Shown here: positions 11,774 through 23,097 of the stretch, piece after piece | Position numbering within the stretch: position 1 is the stretch's first letter | How the letters are laid out: each line of letters starts with the position of its first letter | Assembly (NCBI GenBank): GCA_017893485.1 | Contig: CM030365.1 | Coordinates: forward strand, 49,225,712 to 49,289,711 | Origin: Hemerocallis citrina | Lineage: Eukaryota > Streptophyta > Magnoliopsida > Asparagales > Asphodelaceae | Length of the DNA stretch: 64,000 nt | Direction of reading: 5' to 3' | The notes under the pieces: generated by a model | Database searches by the model: none | Told to the model about the DNA's origin: nothing | Seen by the model: only the letters and a program-made list of their open reading frames with translations | Position numbers and translations under genes: made by a program

Positions 11774-11784
11774 GCTCTGATACA
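11774..11784 (-). other. Primer binding site, left arm (one base missing)
   Basis: Complement of TG-TATCAGAGC. The right-arm copy has the full TGGTATCAGAGC, so the left lacks one G of the GG pair, again a homopolymer difference. It lies 9 bases from the LTR end at 11794. Confidence 0.8.
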
Positions 11785-11793
11785 CTTAAACCT

Positions 11794-12540
11794 TGTCACA
11801 CCCCGCTTTCCCAAAAGAAATACGGAATACGATACGTGACTAAGCCCAGTGGATAGTTTTCATCATCCATAAGCTGTACGGATCTAATTGGCTCATCACA
11901 ACAGTAAATATAACTGTATACTCAACCGGGCATGCATAAAATAGTTATAACTCAATAGTATTTATTCGCAACAATAATGAATATTCCAAACAAATATGAG
12001 GACCTGAAACAAAATAATATCCTGGGACTATAAGCCCAATACAAGTCTCATTACAATACATGAATAAAATAGTTCAAAACAAATATTTAGCAATTTTTTT
12101 TCCAATGCACAGCTCAAAAACTTTTGCTCACCAACTCCAGTAGGCAAGCGATCATCAAAACCCTGCTCATATAGCAATTATAGGAAAATAGGAAGACAGG
12201 AAAACATAATGCTCGTTTGATGCAAGTTCCAGGCCGCAAGCAGTACCAGCAAGAAAGGAAAGGGAAGAGAAGTACTGACAAGGATGAAAAGCAACAAAGG
12301 TGACAGTCTATGGATAACAAAGATAACAGGATAACAGTAAAGAGTGTAGCAGTAACAGTAACAGTAAAGTCAACAATAACAATGAAGTCAACAGTAACGG
12401 TGACAAGGGTGTGACGGTGAAAACTGGAAATTGGAAGTTACTTTTCTATGTGCTAACTTTTCATCGGTGACAGGGTGTAATAGTGACAGGGTGCGAATAT
12501 TCATTATGTGCTAACATTTCTATTGAGAAGTCATAATGTG
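11794..12540 (-). mobile_element. Family A LTR, 3' portion, left arm
   Basis: The LTR ends GTGACA on the minus strand next to the PBS. The sequence GCTGGGCTTAGTCACGTATC-like end block and TGGATGATGAAAACTATCCA resemble the end of the family A LTR at 46670-46742, so the palindrome element belongs to family A. A short CAG/TAA-type repeat (GTAACAGTAACAGTAAAG) lies near 12350. The LTR start is not resolved because the ~60 bp array adjoins. Confidence 0.7.
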
Positions 12541-12544
12541 CTAA

Positions 12545-13620
12545 CTTCATTAAGGAGTGGTTGGAGAAGCTCTAGCTGGACTCCGAACATTCCTTTGGAG
12601 TTAGCGAGTTATGGGATCATCTCTAGCTGGACTCCGAACTAGCCTTTGGTGTTTAATGAGTTGTGGGAGCAACTCAAGTTAGAATCTGAGCCTACCTTTG
12701 AGAGTTATTGAGTTGTTGGAGCACCTCTGGTTGGACTTTGAATCCATCTTTGAGTTAATTGAGTTGTGAGAATAGCTCTAGTTGGACTCTGAACTCACCC
12801 TTGAGAGTTAATGAGTTGTGGGAGTAGCTTTAGCTGGACTCCAAAGCCACCTTTGAGTTAATGACTTGTGAGAGATGTTTTAACTGGGACTCCGAACCCA
12901 CCCTTTGTGAGTTAATGAGTTGTGTGAGCAGCTCTAGCTGGACTCCGAACCCATCTTTCAGAATTATTGAGTTGTTGGTGTAGCTTGAAAGATGAGCTAA
13001 GCACTTAATCCCATTGCTTAGAGTTGATGAGTTGTTGGTGTAGCTCAAGGATGGAGCTGGGCACCTAACTAATTTCTTGGAGGTGATAAGTGGGTGGCAC
13101 AACTTGGAGTAGGAGTTGGGCACCTATCTCATTGCATTGATTAATGAGTTAAAACACTTAGCTCGGAGGAGGAGCTGAGCACCTGACTCATTGCTTGGAG
13201 TTAATGAGTGGCAGCGTAGCTTGAAAGAGGAGCTGAGCACCGAACACATTGTAGGGAGCCAATGAGTTGTTGGAGGAGCCTCAAGCGGGAGCGGAGCACC
13301 GTACTCATTGTATGGAGTCAATGAGTTTAGGAGGTGCTTTGAGCTGCCAGCGGAGCACGTACTCATTGTATGGAGTCAATGGGTTGTTGGTGGAGCTCGA
13401 AAGAGGAGTGGAGCAAGTAAACTTATTATAGGGAAGCAATGGGTTGTTGGAGGAGCTAGAGCAGTGAGTGGATCACCAAACTCATTGTAGACAGGCGATG
13501 AGTTGTTGGAGGAGCTCGAGTGGTGAGTGAAGAATTGAACTCATTGTAGAGAGGCCATAAGTTTTTGGTGTAGCTTGGAAGAGGAGCTGAGCACCTAACT
13601 CATTGCTTAGCATCGAAGAG
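12545..13620. repeat. ~60 bp tandem array, left arm
   Basis: About 17-18 degenerate units built on TTAATGAGTTGTTGGAGGAGCTC and GGAGCTGAGCACCTAACTCA-like halves. It mirrors 15425-16495. Short open frames across it (for example on the minus strand at 12830-13366) are repeat artefacts. Confidence 0.9.
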
Positions 13621-14250
13621 TAGTATTTTGAATGAAAAATGATAAGATTTATTGAAAATCCTAAGAGGTTTCCATGATGGCTAGCCTTTATTACTTGCGA
13701 TGGCTATTAAAATTGTTGACCTATTGGAAATCTAAATTCTAGTGCACCCTCACTGAACTTACTTAAATGCTCTCTTGATACCTCATTGCCCCCAGGATTC
13801 AATCTGTAAGCTCTTGGGCGGACGACTTTGGAGACCTTGAAACGAGTAATTATCGAACTGGTGGGGATAGGGGGAGCCTAGCTAACTTGAAAGCACTCAG
13901 GTTCTTCACGGGAGAGGGGATCTCCTCGAGTTCATCAACTGGCTCAGAAACGACTTAACTGTTCCGTTGGGGGAGCTCTAATGCTTAAAATTAGAGCTCA
14001 TTGTAGTCGTGTAGCACCTCTGAGCCATTTCTTGACTCCCCATTGGCTTCTCCTACCCTCCAATTGGCGTGGGTAATTTGATTTTCATATAGTAAGGCTG
14101 AGGCTACGGCCTTGAAGAGCTACTAGGCTAGTATGGCTGAGGATGGCCTTGTAGGCAGCTTTCCCACGTTGACGAACATGAAGTCCATGGTCTCGGTTCA
14201 TGTGGTTGGTGCTTTTCCCACAGTCACGAATGGTGTTGTTCTGAGCTTGT
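13621..14250 (-). pseudogene. Tat-type protease-region fragment and flank, left arm
   Basis: Mirror of 14793-15424. On the minus strand, about 13985-14215 encodes the protease-downstream segment described for the right arm. The remainder is noncoding flank with TTCAATAAATCTTATCATTT on the minus strand. Confidence 0.6.
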
Positions 14251-14793
14251 AAAATACCAAAATTATCCTCATAATTTTCTGGATTTTTTGTGATTTTTCC
14301 GAATTTTTTCCAATTTTTGAATCATTTTTTCTGAATTTTTTATTCATTTCCGAATTTAAATAATAATTATCAAAAATTTTAATTAATTATTCTAATTTAA
14401 TAATTATTATTTTCAGAATTTCCTAAAAATTATTTTCCGAATTAATGACTATTTTTAGAAATTTTAATTATTTTTCGTTTTTTAATTAATTTTCGGACAT
14501 TTAAATAATTAATTAATTTATTTAATTAATTATTTAAAATGTCCGAAAAATTAATTAAAAAACGAAAAATAATTAAAATTTCTAAAAATAGTCATTAATT
14601 CGGAAAATAAATTTTTAGAAATTCTGAAAATAATAATTATTAAATTAGAATAATTAATTAAAATTTTTGATAATTAATTATTTAAATTCGGAAAATGAAT
14701 AAAAATTCAGAAAAAATGATCAAAAATTGGAAAAAATTCGGAAAAATCACAAAAAATCCAGAAAATTATGAGGATAATTTGGGTATTTTACAA
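14251..14793. repeat. Palindrome centre, AT-rich LTR start on both strands
   Basis: Each half starts TGTAAAATACC (left at 14251, right as complement ending at 14793) and runs inwards through AATTATCCTCATAATTTTCTGG and repeated GAATTTTT/AATTAATT blocks to the spacer at 14517-14521. TGTAAAATACC followed by AT-rich DNA looks like the start of a Tat-type LTR, so the fold lies inside an LTR about 270 bases from its end. The full centre can form a long snap-back hairpin. Confidence 0.7.
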
Positions 14794-15055
14794 GCTCAGA
14801 ACAACACCATTCGTGACTGTGGGAAAAGCACCAACCACATGAACCGAGACCATGGACTTCATGTTCGTCAACGTGAAAGCTGCCTACAAGGCCATCCTCA
14901 GCCATCCTAGCCTAGTAGCTCTTCAAGCCGTAGCCTCAGCCTTCTATATGAAAATCAAATTACCCACGCCAATTGAGGTAGGAGAAGCCAAGGGGAGTCA
15001 AGAAATGGCTCAGAGGTGCTACACGACTACAATGAGCTCTAATTTTAAGCATTAG
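14794..15055 (+). pseudogene. Tat/Retand-lineage protease-region fragment, right arm
   Basis: The frame reads FMFVNVKAAYKAILSHPSL, then LQAVASAFYMKIKLPTPIEV and GEAKGSQEMAQRCYTTTM. This matches the conserved stretch after the aspartic protease in Tat/Retand/Ogre Ty3/gypsy polyproteins, usually like F-VVD--SAYNAILGRP, then HLKLKFPT and VGEVRGDQ--ARECY. The usual Asn in YNAI is Lys here, and GRP is SHP. Only about 65 codons remain; no protease active site or RT of this lineage is present nearby. It is a fragment of an element distinct from family A. Confidence 0.65.
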
Positions 15056-15424
15056 AGCTCCCCCCAACGGAACAGTTAAGTCGTTTCTGAGCCAGTTGAT
15101 GAACTCGAGGAGATACCCCTCTCCCGTGAAGAACCTGAGTGCTTTCAAGTTAGCTAGGCTCCCCCTATCCCCCACCAAGTTCGATAATTACTCGTTTCAA
15201 GGTCTCCAAAGTCGTCCGCCCAAGAGCATACAGATTGAATACCTGGGGGCAATGAGGTATCAAGAGAGCATTTAAGTAAGTTCAGTGAGGGTGCACTAGA
15301 ATTTAGATTTCCAATAAGGTCAACAATTTTAATAGCCATCGCAAGTAATAAAGGCTAGCCATCATGGAAACCTCTTAGGATTTTCAATAAATCTTATCAT
15401 TTTCATTCAAAATACTACTCTTCG
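15056..15424 (+). other. Noncoding flank between protease fragment and array
   Basis: The sequence contains TTCAATAAATCTTATCATTT, polyadenylation-like, shortly before the array. No coding sequence is supported. Confidence 0.4.
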
Positions 15425-16495
15425 GATGCTAAGCAATGAGTTAGGTGCTCAGCTCCTCTTCCAAGCTACACCAAAAACTTATTGCCTCTCTACAATGAGT
15501 TCAATTCTTCACTCACCACTCGAGCTCCTCCAACAACTCATCGCCTGTCTACAATGAGTTTGGTGATCCACTCACTGCTCTAGCTCCTCCAACAACCCAT
15601 TGCTTCCCTATAATAAGTTACTTGCTCCACTCCTCTTTCGAGCTCCACCAACAACCCATTGACTCCATACAATGAGTACGGTGCTCCGCTGGGCAGCTCA
15701 AGCTCCTCCAACAACTCATTGACTCCATACAATGAGTACGGTGCTCCGCTCCCCGCTTGAGCTCCTCCAACAACTCATTGGCTCCCTACAATGAGTTCGG
15801 TGCTCAGCTCCTCTTTCAAGCTACGCTGCCCACTCATTAACTCCAAGCAATGAGTCAGGTGCTCAGCTCCTCCTCCGAGCTAAGTGTTTAACTCATTAAT
15901 CAATGCAATGAGATAGGTGCCCAACTCCTACTCCAAGTTGTGCCACCCACTTATCAACTCCAAGAAATTAGTTAGGTGCCCAGCTCCTCCTTGAGCTACA
16001 CCAACAACTCATCAACTCTAAGCAATGGGTTAAGTGCTTAGCTCATCTTTCAAGCTACACCAACAACTCAATAATTCTGAAAGATGGGTTCGGAGTCCAG
16101 CTAGAGCTGCTCACACAACTCATTAACTCACAAAGGTGGGTTCGGAGTCCAGTTAAAACATCTCTCACAAGTCATTAACTCAAAGGTGGCTTTGGAGTCC
16201 AGCTAAAGCTACTCCCACAACTCATTAACTCTCAAGGGTGAGTTCAGAGTCCAACTAGAGCTATTCTCACAACTCATTAACTCAAAGATGGATTCAAAGT
16301 CCAACCAGAGGTGCTCCAACAACTCATTAACTCTCAAAGGTAGGCTCAGATTCTAACTTGAGTTGCTCCCACAACTCATTAAACACCAAAGGCTAGTTCG
16401 GAGTCCAGCTAGAGATGATCCCATAACTCGCTAACTCCAAAGGAATGTTCGGAGTCCAGCTAGAGCTTCTCCAACCACTCCTTAATGAAGTTAGC
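15425..16495. repeat. ~60 bp tandem array, right arm
   Basis: Starts near 15435, 15495, 15555, 15614, 15674, 15733 and 15790 show a period close to 60 bases. Each unit has CAATGAGTT, GTGCTCAGCTCCTC and CCAACAACTCAT elements, with more divergence towards 16490, where units read AGTCCAGCTAGAGCTGCTC. About 17-18 units are present. It lies between a Tat-type fragment and the family A LTR portion. Confidence 0.9.
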
Positions 16496-16499
16496 ACAT

Positions 16500-17236
16500 T
16501 ATGACTTCTCAATAGAAAAGTTAGCACATAATGAATATTCGCACCCTGTCACTGTTACACCCTGTCACCGATGAAAAGTTAGCACATAGAAAAGTAACTT
16601 CCAATTTCCAGTTTTCACCGTCACACCCTGTCACCGTTACTGTTGACTTCATTGTTATTGTTGACTTTACTGTTACTGTTACTGCTACACTCTTTACTGT
16701 TATCCTGTTATCTTTGTTATCCATAGACTGTCACCTTTGTTGCTTTTCATCCTTGTCAGTACTTCTCTTCCCTTTCCTTTCTTGCTGGTACTGCTTGCGG
16801 CCTGGAACTTGCATCAAACGAGCATTATGTTTTCCTGTCTTCCTATTTTCCTATAATTGCTATATGAGCAGGTTTTGATGATCGCTTGCCTACTGGAGTT
16901 GGTGAGCAAAAGTTTTGAGCTGTGCATTGGAAAAAAATTGCTAAATATTTTGTTTTGAACTATTTTATTCATGTATTGTAATGAGACTTGTATTGGGCTT
17001 ATAGTCCCAGGATATTATTTTGTTTCAGGTCTCATATTTGTTTGGAATATTCATTATTGTTGCGAATAAATACTATTGAGTTATAACTATTTTATGCATG
17101 CCCGGTTGAGTATACAGTTATATTTACTGTTGTGATGAGCCAATTAGATCCGTACAGCTTATGGATGATGAAAACTATCCACTGGGCTTAGTCACGTATC
17201 GTATTCCGTATTTCTTTTGGAAAGCGGGGTGTGACA
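16500..17236 (+). mobile_element. Family A LTR, 3' portion, right arm
   Basis: Ends GTGTGACA at 17236, 10 bases before the PBS. It contains a trinucleotide-like tract of GTTACTGTTACTGCTAC type (about 16630-16690), then CTTGCTGGTACTGCTTG and GATGATCGCTTGCCTACTGG. The last 80 bases (TGGATGATGAAAACTATCCA, then GTATTCCGTATTTC) resemble the ends of the LTR at 43216-46742. The 5' limit is not clear because it runs into the ~60 bp array. Confidence 0.75.
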
Positions 17237-17246
17237 AGGTTTTAAG

Positions 17247-17258
17247 TGGTATCAGAGC
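17247..17258 (+). other. Primer binding site, tRNA-iMet, right arm
   Basis: TGGTATCAGAGC, the plant initiator-methionine tRNA complement, 10 bases after the LTR end. Confidence 0.95.
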
Positions 17259-17409
17259 TTCTGGTTTGGCTAATGTGTTAGTTTGACTAATACATTAGAC
17301 ATGCTTGACTCAATCAGGATTTACTTAACTACCAACAGACCATGCACTGCACAAAATATTGATAATCAACTTGATCTGAATGCTAATTGTTTTGGATTTT
17401 GTACAGACT

Positions 17410-18304
17410 ATGGCTCGTGGGAATGCTTTGACTTCTCGCTAGCAAGAAGACCATCCTGAGTTGGCAGCGGTTACTCAGGTGCTCCAGCAGATTGCTCAGA
17501 TGCAGCAGGAGCACAGCAAACTGGTTAAGGCCACATTGGAGGCTACTAACCGGAAGGTTGCTATGACCCCCGTTGTGCCTGCCCCTGTAGTTTTGCTCCC
17601 TCATCAAGGTACCATTGCGGATTTCATGAGGTTGCACCCTAATAAGTTCACTGGTACTGACGCCACTCGAGGCTGAGCAGTGGCTAATATGGACGGAGAA
17701 TCTGCTACAGGCAGCTAGGGTCATCAATGTCGACCGTGTGGATGTGGTATGCATCCAGTTGGTGGATTTGGCCCACATCTGGTGGAGGGTAGAATCCGAG
17801 AGAATAGAATAGCCTATTACTTGGGCCACTTTCGCATAGAGCTTCCTGGAGAAATTCTTCTCCTGCATAACCCGGGTAGAAATGGAGCATAAGTTTTTTG
17901 CCCTGAAGCAGGGCTCTAGATCCATGGACAAGGACACCACAGAGTTCACCAGGCTTAGCCGCTTCGCTACCACCTTTGTGGAGAATAAGGAGGATCAAGC
18001 TCGGAGGTTCCTTTTGGGTCTTGATCAGGGTATTCAGGTGCACTTGGCCGCCCAACGTCTCTGTACCTATGTAGATGCCTTGGAGGAAGCTCGAGCGACA
18101 GAGCAGACTCGAGCTATGGAGACCCCTTCTCAGGGGGTTGTGCAGTACCCTGCTGCTGTTGCTGCCAGGCCTACTGGAGGTCCGATCAGGAGGCCAGCTC
18201 TGGTCCTTGCCGTTAGGATAGCTCCCTACCATCCTGCTCATCCATGGAGGGATGTTGTTTGCAATTTTTGCCAGATCCCTGGGCATTTGCACAAGGATTG
18301 CTAG
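17410..18304 (+). pseudogene. gag, family A chromovirus, broken
   Basis: Gag builds the virus-like particle and packages the retrotransposon RNA. The frame starts ATG GCT CGT at 17410 and hits TAG at codon 11, then continues DHPELAAVTQVLQQIAQMQQ. A frame change near 17665 leads to LEAEQWLIWTENLLQAARV and the Retrotrans_gag core, with further stops near 17808 and 17838. From 17882 the frame is clean: MEHKFFALKQGSRSM, FTRLSRFATTFVENKEDQAR, then a CCHC zinc knuckle (CNFCQIPGHLHKDC, Cys-x2-Cys-x4-His-x4-Cys) immediately before TAG at 18302. Order and motifs fit Tekay/Del-like chromoviruses. It is joined directly to RT, with protease missing. Confidence 0.9.
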
Positions 18305-19115
18305 ATTTCGGCTTCATCAGAACCCAGTGTGTCCCCGTGGGGCGCTCCTGTCTTGTTTGTCAGCAAGAAGGACAAGAGTCGTCGTCTGTGCATGGATTAT
18401 CATGAGCTGAACAGTGTTACAGTGAAGCACCGGTACCCGCTACCTAGGATTATTGATTTGTTTGATCAGCTGGGTGGAGCTGCTATCTTTTCAAAGTTGG
18501 ACCTTCGCTCTGGTTATCATCAAGTGAAGGTGAAGGAAGCTGATGTGAGAAGACTGCATTCAGGACCAGATACGGGCACTATGAGTTTCTAGTGATGCCT
18601 TTCGGAGTCATGAATGTGCCAGCAGTATTCATGAGTCTAATGAACAAAGCTTTCTCTCCATTTATGGACAGATTCATGGTGGTCTTTATAGACGACATTC
18701 TGGTGTATTCTCAGAATCAGAAGAATCATGCTGATCATCTGAGGTTGGTTCTGCAGACCTTGAGGGAGAATTAGCTCTATGGGAAACTCATTAAGTATGA
18801 GTTCTGGCTTAATCGAGTTTCCTTTTTGGGGCACATTATCTCAGGCGATGGTATCTCTATTGATTCGACCAAGATTTCTGCGGTCAAGGATTGGCCTGTT
18901 CTTAAGTCAGTTTCGGAAGTTAAAAGTTTCCTTGGTTTGGCCGGGTATTATCGGAAGTTCGTCCAAGACTTTTCGAAGATAGCTGGTCCGTTGACTTAAG
19001 CTGACTGGGAAAGATTAGATGTTTGTCTGGGATGGAGCTTGCAATGGAGCTTTTGTAGAGTTGAAGAGCCGGTTGACGTCAGCGCCAGTGTTGACTATTC
19101 CCATTTCAATTTGGA
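18305..19115 (+). pseudogene. Reverse transcriptase, family A, truncated and fused behind gag
   Basis: RT copies element RNA to DNA. The sequence runs [54 protein letters not shown], then after a one-base frame change near 18560, [17 protein letters not shown] and the catalytic box FIDDILVYS (Asp-Asp at 18691-18696). GKLIKYEFWLNRVSFLGHII and VKSFLGLAGYYRKFVQDFS follow. Homology fades near 19115 at the start of the RNase H-proximal region. The whole protease and the first part of RT are absent: only a few codons separate the gag zinc knuckle from SVSPWG. So the element carries an internal deletion as well as frame breaks. Confidence 0.92.
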
Positions 19116-20434
19116 GAATAAGAAACGGGAAGGTATATTAAATCATATATTAGTTTATTGGATTATATGCTTTTTATTCCTTTCTCTTGAAATTGATGTA
19201 GGAAGATGAGTAGAGCATGAAGAATATGTTAGAATTGAGAGATGTGGATTATCATGATGAAATGTAGGAGTTGAGTTTTGACATAACCCTTGAGTTAGGG
19301 TTTGTGCAAAATTTGATGGGCAGTTTGATGTTAATGGTCTTAGAATGTGAAACTGAGGGTGTAGAATATTATGAGAGTGATTATATGATTAGAATGATTT
19401 TTGTTGGCTTATTTCTCGATCAAAATAATTAAGGATGTGGGTATGCAAAAAGTGCATACTGGGTGTTCGGTGAAATGCCCGAGCGAGGTTGGAATAGGAA
19501 TTTGATAAGGTGGAGTGTGTGTATGAATGAAAGAGATTATTATAGAATGTTTATTGGATTTATAGATTGAAACAATAGTTTGTTTTACTTGCAGTTTGGG
19601 GGATTGATGGACAACGAGCAGATATTTGTCGGGTTTTTGGCCGTTGGCAATGTCAATATGATTTCTTATTTCTTTTGTATATGTTATGCTATGTAAAATT
19701 TTATATGATGATTTGTTGGGTGTAATGCACTATGTGCATCGTATGTATAAATTCATAAGTATGGTACGGAATGAATTATTAGGTCTAAGAAATTAATATA
19801 TATGTGTATGCGAGTGTGTTGAGATTTGTATATATATGTGTGCGTTACAGAAGATATATAAATATATTGACAAGTTTATATTTATAAAGTTGTGTATGTC
19901 ATTTGATAAAGAGAATATAAGAAAATTTCATGGGAGATACATATATACATAGATTTTTATACATTGACGATACTATACGGTTAAAGTAATGCTTGTTCAT
20001 ATGTGATATAAATATAGTTATATACCCTTGTGGTGAGAGTTGTGTATTATATACATGATCTTAAAGGCGTGTATATGTATGGAGTTGTGCAATCATATGT
20101 AGGATATGGATGGCATGTATATGCTTATAAATTAATGGAGTTATATACCTTTATGATATAAGGAGAAATTATATTATAAGAGAGAAACTGGGTTATAAAT
20201 AGAAATTCATGTTATAAATGGGAAATTTTATAGTATGGAGAAATTGTGAAGGAGATGTTTTTATATAGGGAGGTACAAAGGAAAAATATATATGGGGATA
20301 TAAAGGAGAGAAAATGGTGAATTTGTATGATTTTGAGTATTTGGTGCTTTGAGTAATATATATTGGATATATATACGATAATATGAAGCAATTGGAGTTT
20401 GATATATGTATAATATACGGATGATAAATAAAAA

Positions 20435-20507
<73 letters not shown>

Positions 20508-21213
20508 GTTGTGATGTGTTGATCAATATGGTGCATGTTTATGGGGTATGGGTGATAACGAGAAGTGATAGGATAAGTGATGAAATTAATAAGTTGGTAT
20601 ATGTATGATATAGTGATGATTCAAAGTTAACTAATGGGTGATAATGATAAATAATCACTTACTTAATTTGGCTTATTCCCAATATATTATAATGTGATAA
20701 AATAAATCATTTAGTGCATTCATGATATGAAATAATGTGGTGTAATAACCTGATAAATTAACTATCCGGGTGTATGCAAATATGTGATATACTGAGGTAA
20801 TATATAGCATGGTATACTCATAATGTGTGATGTGGTGACATAATAAATAACATGGTGCCTTCATGATACACAATAATATAATGTAATGGTTTTATAAGTT
20901 AAATAACATAGTGTATGTGTATATGTGATATAATGAGATGATAAATAATATGATGAACCTCAAATATGTGTTAATAAGTTCAGATAAAAGATGAGATATT
21001 TGTGTTAATAAAATGAGATAATAAATTGCATGGTTAAAATCAAAGATATGGCAATTTATTAAAATAAATGATGAAATACTGTGTGGTGGTGAAATGAGAT
21101 AACAAGATGAAATGCAAATGATAATAACAAATAAATTTTCTTGACTAGTACCTACAGAAATCCTAGGGGTTTGGGCTAGACCTCATAATACCCAAGGATT
21201 GCGGTAAGGGCTT
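19116..21213 (+). other. Right-arm AT-rich DNA, no gene
   Basis: Noncoding, with many TATATA words, GGTGTTCGGTGAAATGCCCG near 19463 and TTTACTTGCAG near 19585. Looks like LTR or 3' flank DNA from an unrecognised element. The junction with RT at about 19115 is abrupt. Confidence 0.4.
20437..20504. repeat. TA microsatellite, right arm
   Basis: About 68 bases of uninterrupted alternating TA, paired with the shorter interrupted tract in the left arm. Confidence 0.95.
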
Positions 21214-22423
21214 GGGGTAAGTGATTATTACCCAAACTATGTTTGGGGTACGTGTTTTTATCGCCTAAGCTATCGGCTTGAGGCCCGGTCATTCCCTTGA
21301 TGACAGATGTCACGAGGAAGTACCCAATTTATCTGGGGTTAGTGTTTTTCCCTCTTGGCTTCGGCTAGGAGGAAGTACCCAGTTTATCTGGGCTTCGTGT
21401 TTTTCCCTCCTGGCTTTAGTTGGGAGGAAGTACCCAAGTTCTTATTGGATCTAGTGTTTCCCTCGCTGGCATAGGCTGAGAGGAAGACGTAGCCTCGGAT
21501 GCATAAGACCCCGGGGGGGTAGAGGTCTGCGTGTTTACTGGGCTGTCAGCTTTTAGTATAGTGGGATACTGTGGCTCACTGGTCGACAAATTAATAAAAT
21601 GAATAAATGTGAAATGAAAAGATAAATGAGCAAGTAAAGGATGCATATGATGTGAAATGTGATATGAGAATGAAAAAGAAAAGAAAGTATTTGATGTGAA
21701 GTGGAAATGAGAAAGTAAAGCAAGTGTATGATTTGAAATGAATATGAAAAGTAACCGAAAATGTTTATATGAATGAAGATGAGAATTAAAAAAAATGAAT
21801 AATGAGTATGTAAATGAAAATGAATAGTGAATGAAGCATGTATTTGAATTAAAATAAAAAGTGAAGAAATTGTGTTATGTGAAAATCTATATAAAGTGAA
21901 GGAAGATTATGTGTGAATTAATATGAATAAAGTGAAGAATTGTATTATGAGAATGAAATATATTGTAAAGTGAATTATGCGATGAATATTAAAAATAAGT
22001 GGTATTAGGTAATGAGAATGGTTATTAAAGCAAAATACGATGTGATATGAGTTTGTTGTACCTTGGAAGTGTGTTGAGCAACTACTCGCCCGCTATTTCC
22101 ATGAAAATTATGGGAACTACCTGCCTTGGTACAACTCCCACGGTGAATTGGTGGGTTGTTGATTTGATAGTGGTATTATGAAATGGAAATGAAAAGTAAA
22201 GTAAATTGTAAAATGAAAAGGTAAGTAAAGTAAAATAATAACCGAGCTATCAGCTTGAGATGTGATGTTAGAATAACCAAAGTTCTTCTTGGGGTGCGAT
22301 GATTATTACCCAGGCTACCGGCTTTGGGATGCGGTATTATATTACCGGTGTATTACCAGACGAGAAGGAAGTTATAGTAAAATTGTAAAAATGAGATGTA
22401 AATGAAAATGAAAGATATACTAG
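21214..22423 (+). mobile_element. Unclassified LTR-like DNA with ~60 bp repeats
   Basis: Immediately beyond the palindrome, 21311-21484 holds three units of about 58 bases with AGGAAGTACCCA, TTATCTGGG and GTGTTTTTCCCTC. A long A-rich, purine-biased stretch of AAATGAGAATGAAAAGTAAA type follows, then GATTATTACCCAGGCTACCGG (22299). Motifs such as ATTATTACCCA recur at 21225 and 22299. No protein is encoded. It resembles LTR DNA, but the lineage is not recognised. Confidence 0.4.
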
Positions 22424-23097
22424 TTACTTTTCTATGTGCTAACTTTTCTATGTGGAGGCGATGGCAGGGTGTAACCATTCTCCAACCACTCTTTTCCACT
22501 TTCCCGCCAAAAACAAAAAAAAAACCCAACTCTCAACTTTGCCGAGCTCTGCCACCGAGCTCGACCCTCGACGCCACCCCCGCTCTCCCCGAGCATAAAA
22601 TAGTTATAACTCAACCGTATTTATTCGCAACAATAATGAATATTCCAAACAAATACGAGACTTGAAACAAAATAATATACTGGGACTACAAGCCCAATAC
22701 AAGTCTCATTACAGTACATGAATAAAATAGTTCAAAACAAAACATTTAGCAAATTTTTTCCAATGCGCAGCTCAAAACTTTTGCTCACCAACTCCAGTTG
22801 GCAAGCGATCACCAAAACCTGCTCATATAGCAATTATAGGACAATAGGAAGACAGGAAAACATAATGCTCGTTTGATGCAAGTTCCAGGCCACAAGCAGT
22901 ACCAGCAAGAAAGGGAAGGGGAAAACTAAAACAAAACAGAAGTACTGATAATGATGAAAAGCAACAAAGGTGACAGTCTACAGATAACAAAGATAGCAAG
23001 ATAACAGTAAAGAGTGTAGCAGTAACAGTAACAGTAGAGTCAACAATAACAGTGAAGTCAACAATAACTCCTTAATGAAGTTAGCACATTATGACTT
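22424..23097 (-). mobile_element. Rearranged family A LTR fragment
   Basis: 22424-22480 repeats the GTTACTTTTCTATGTGCTAAC block of the palindrome LTR. 22495-22593 is the complement of 24165-24255 (TTTCCCGCCAAAAACAAAAA and GAGCTCTGCCACCGAGCTCG). 22594-23095 is a minus-strand copy of the LTR 3' part (ATAATGAATATTCCAAACAA, then CAGTAACAGTAACAGTAGAG). The order differs from the intact copy, so it is a scrambled fragment. Confidence 0.65.

Larger units (their letters stand above)
7833..21213. repeat. 13.4 kb palindrome (inverted duplication)
   Basis: The left arm (7833-14516) and right arm (14522-21213) are reverse complements along their whole length, about 6.68 and 6.69 kb, around a spacer of about 5 bases (TTTAT). 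Coordinate sums of matching points stay near 29038-29046. Examples: the start CCAAGCCCTTACCGCAATCC at 7833 matches the complement ending at 21213; TA microsatellites pair at 8540 and 20437; gag, RT, LTR and the ~60 bp array all recur. Many differences are single-base changes in homopolymer length, mostly shorter on the left. The right arm passes smoothly into other sequence at 21214, whereas the left arm stops at the gap. Either a genuine inverted duplication or a fold-back assembly artefact is possible. Confidence 0.95.

Noticed and set aside
12545..16495. CRISPR-like array from evenly spaced ~60 bp units
   Set aside because: Units vary throughout, with no constant repeat alternating with unique spacers, and the setting is plant retrotransposon DNA.
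8173..20873. Matching open frames on opposite strands (for example 8173-8373 and 20673-20873)
   Set aside because: They are the same noncoding AT-rich DNA seen twice because of the palindrome, not a conserved protein.
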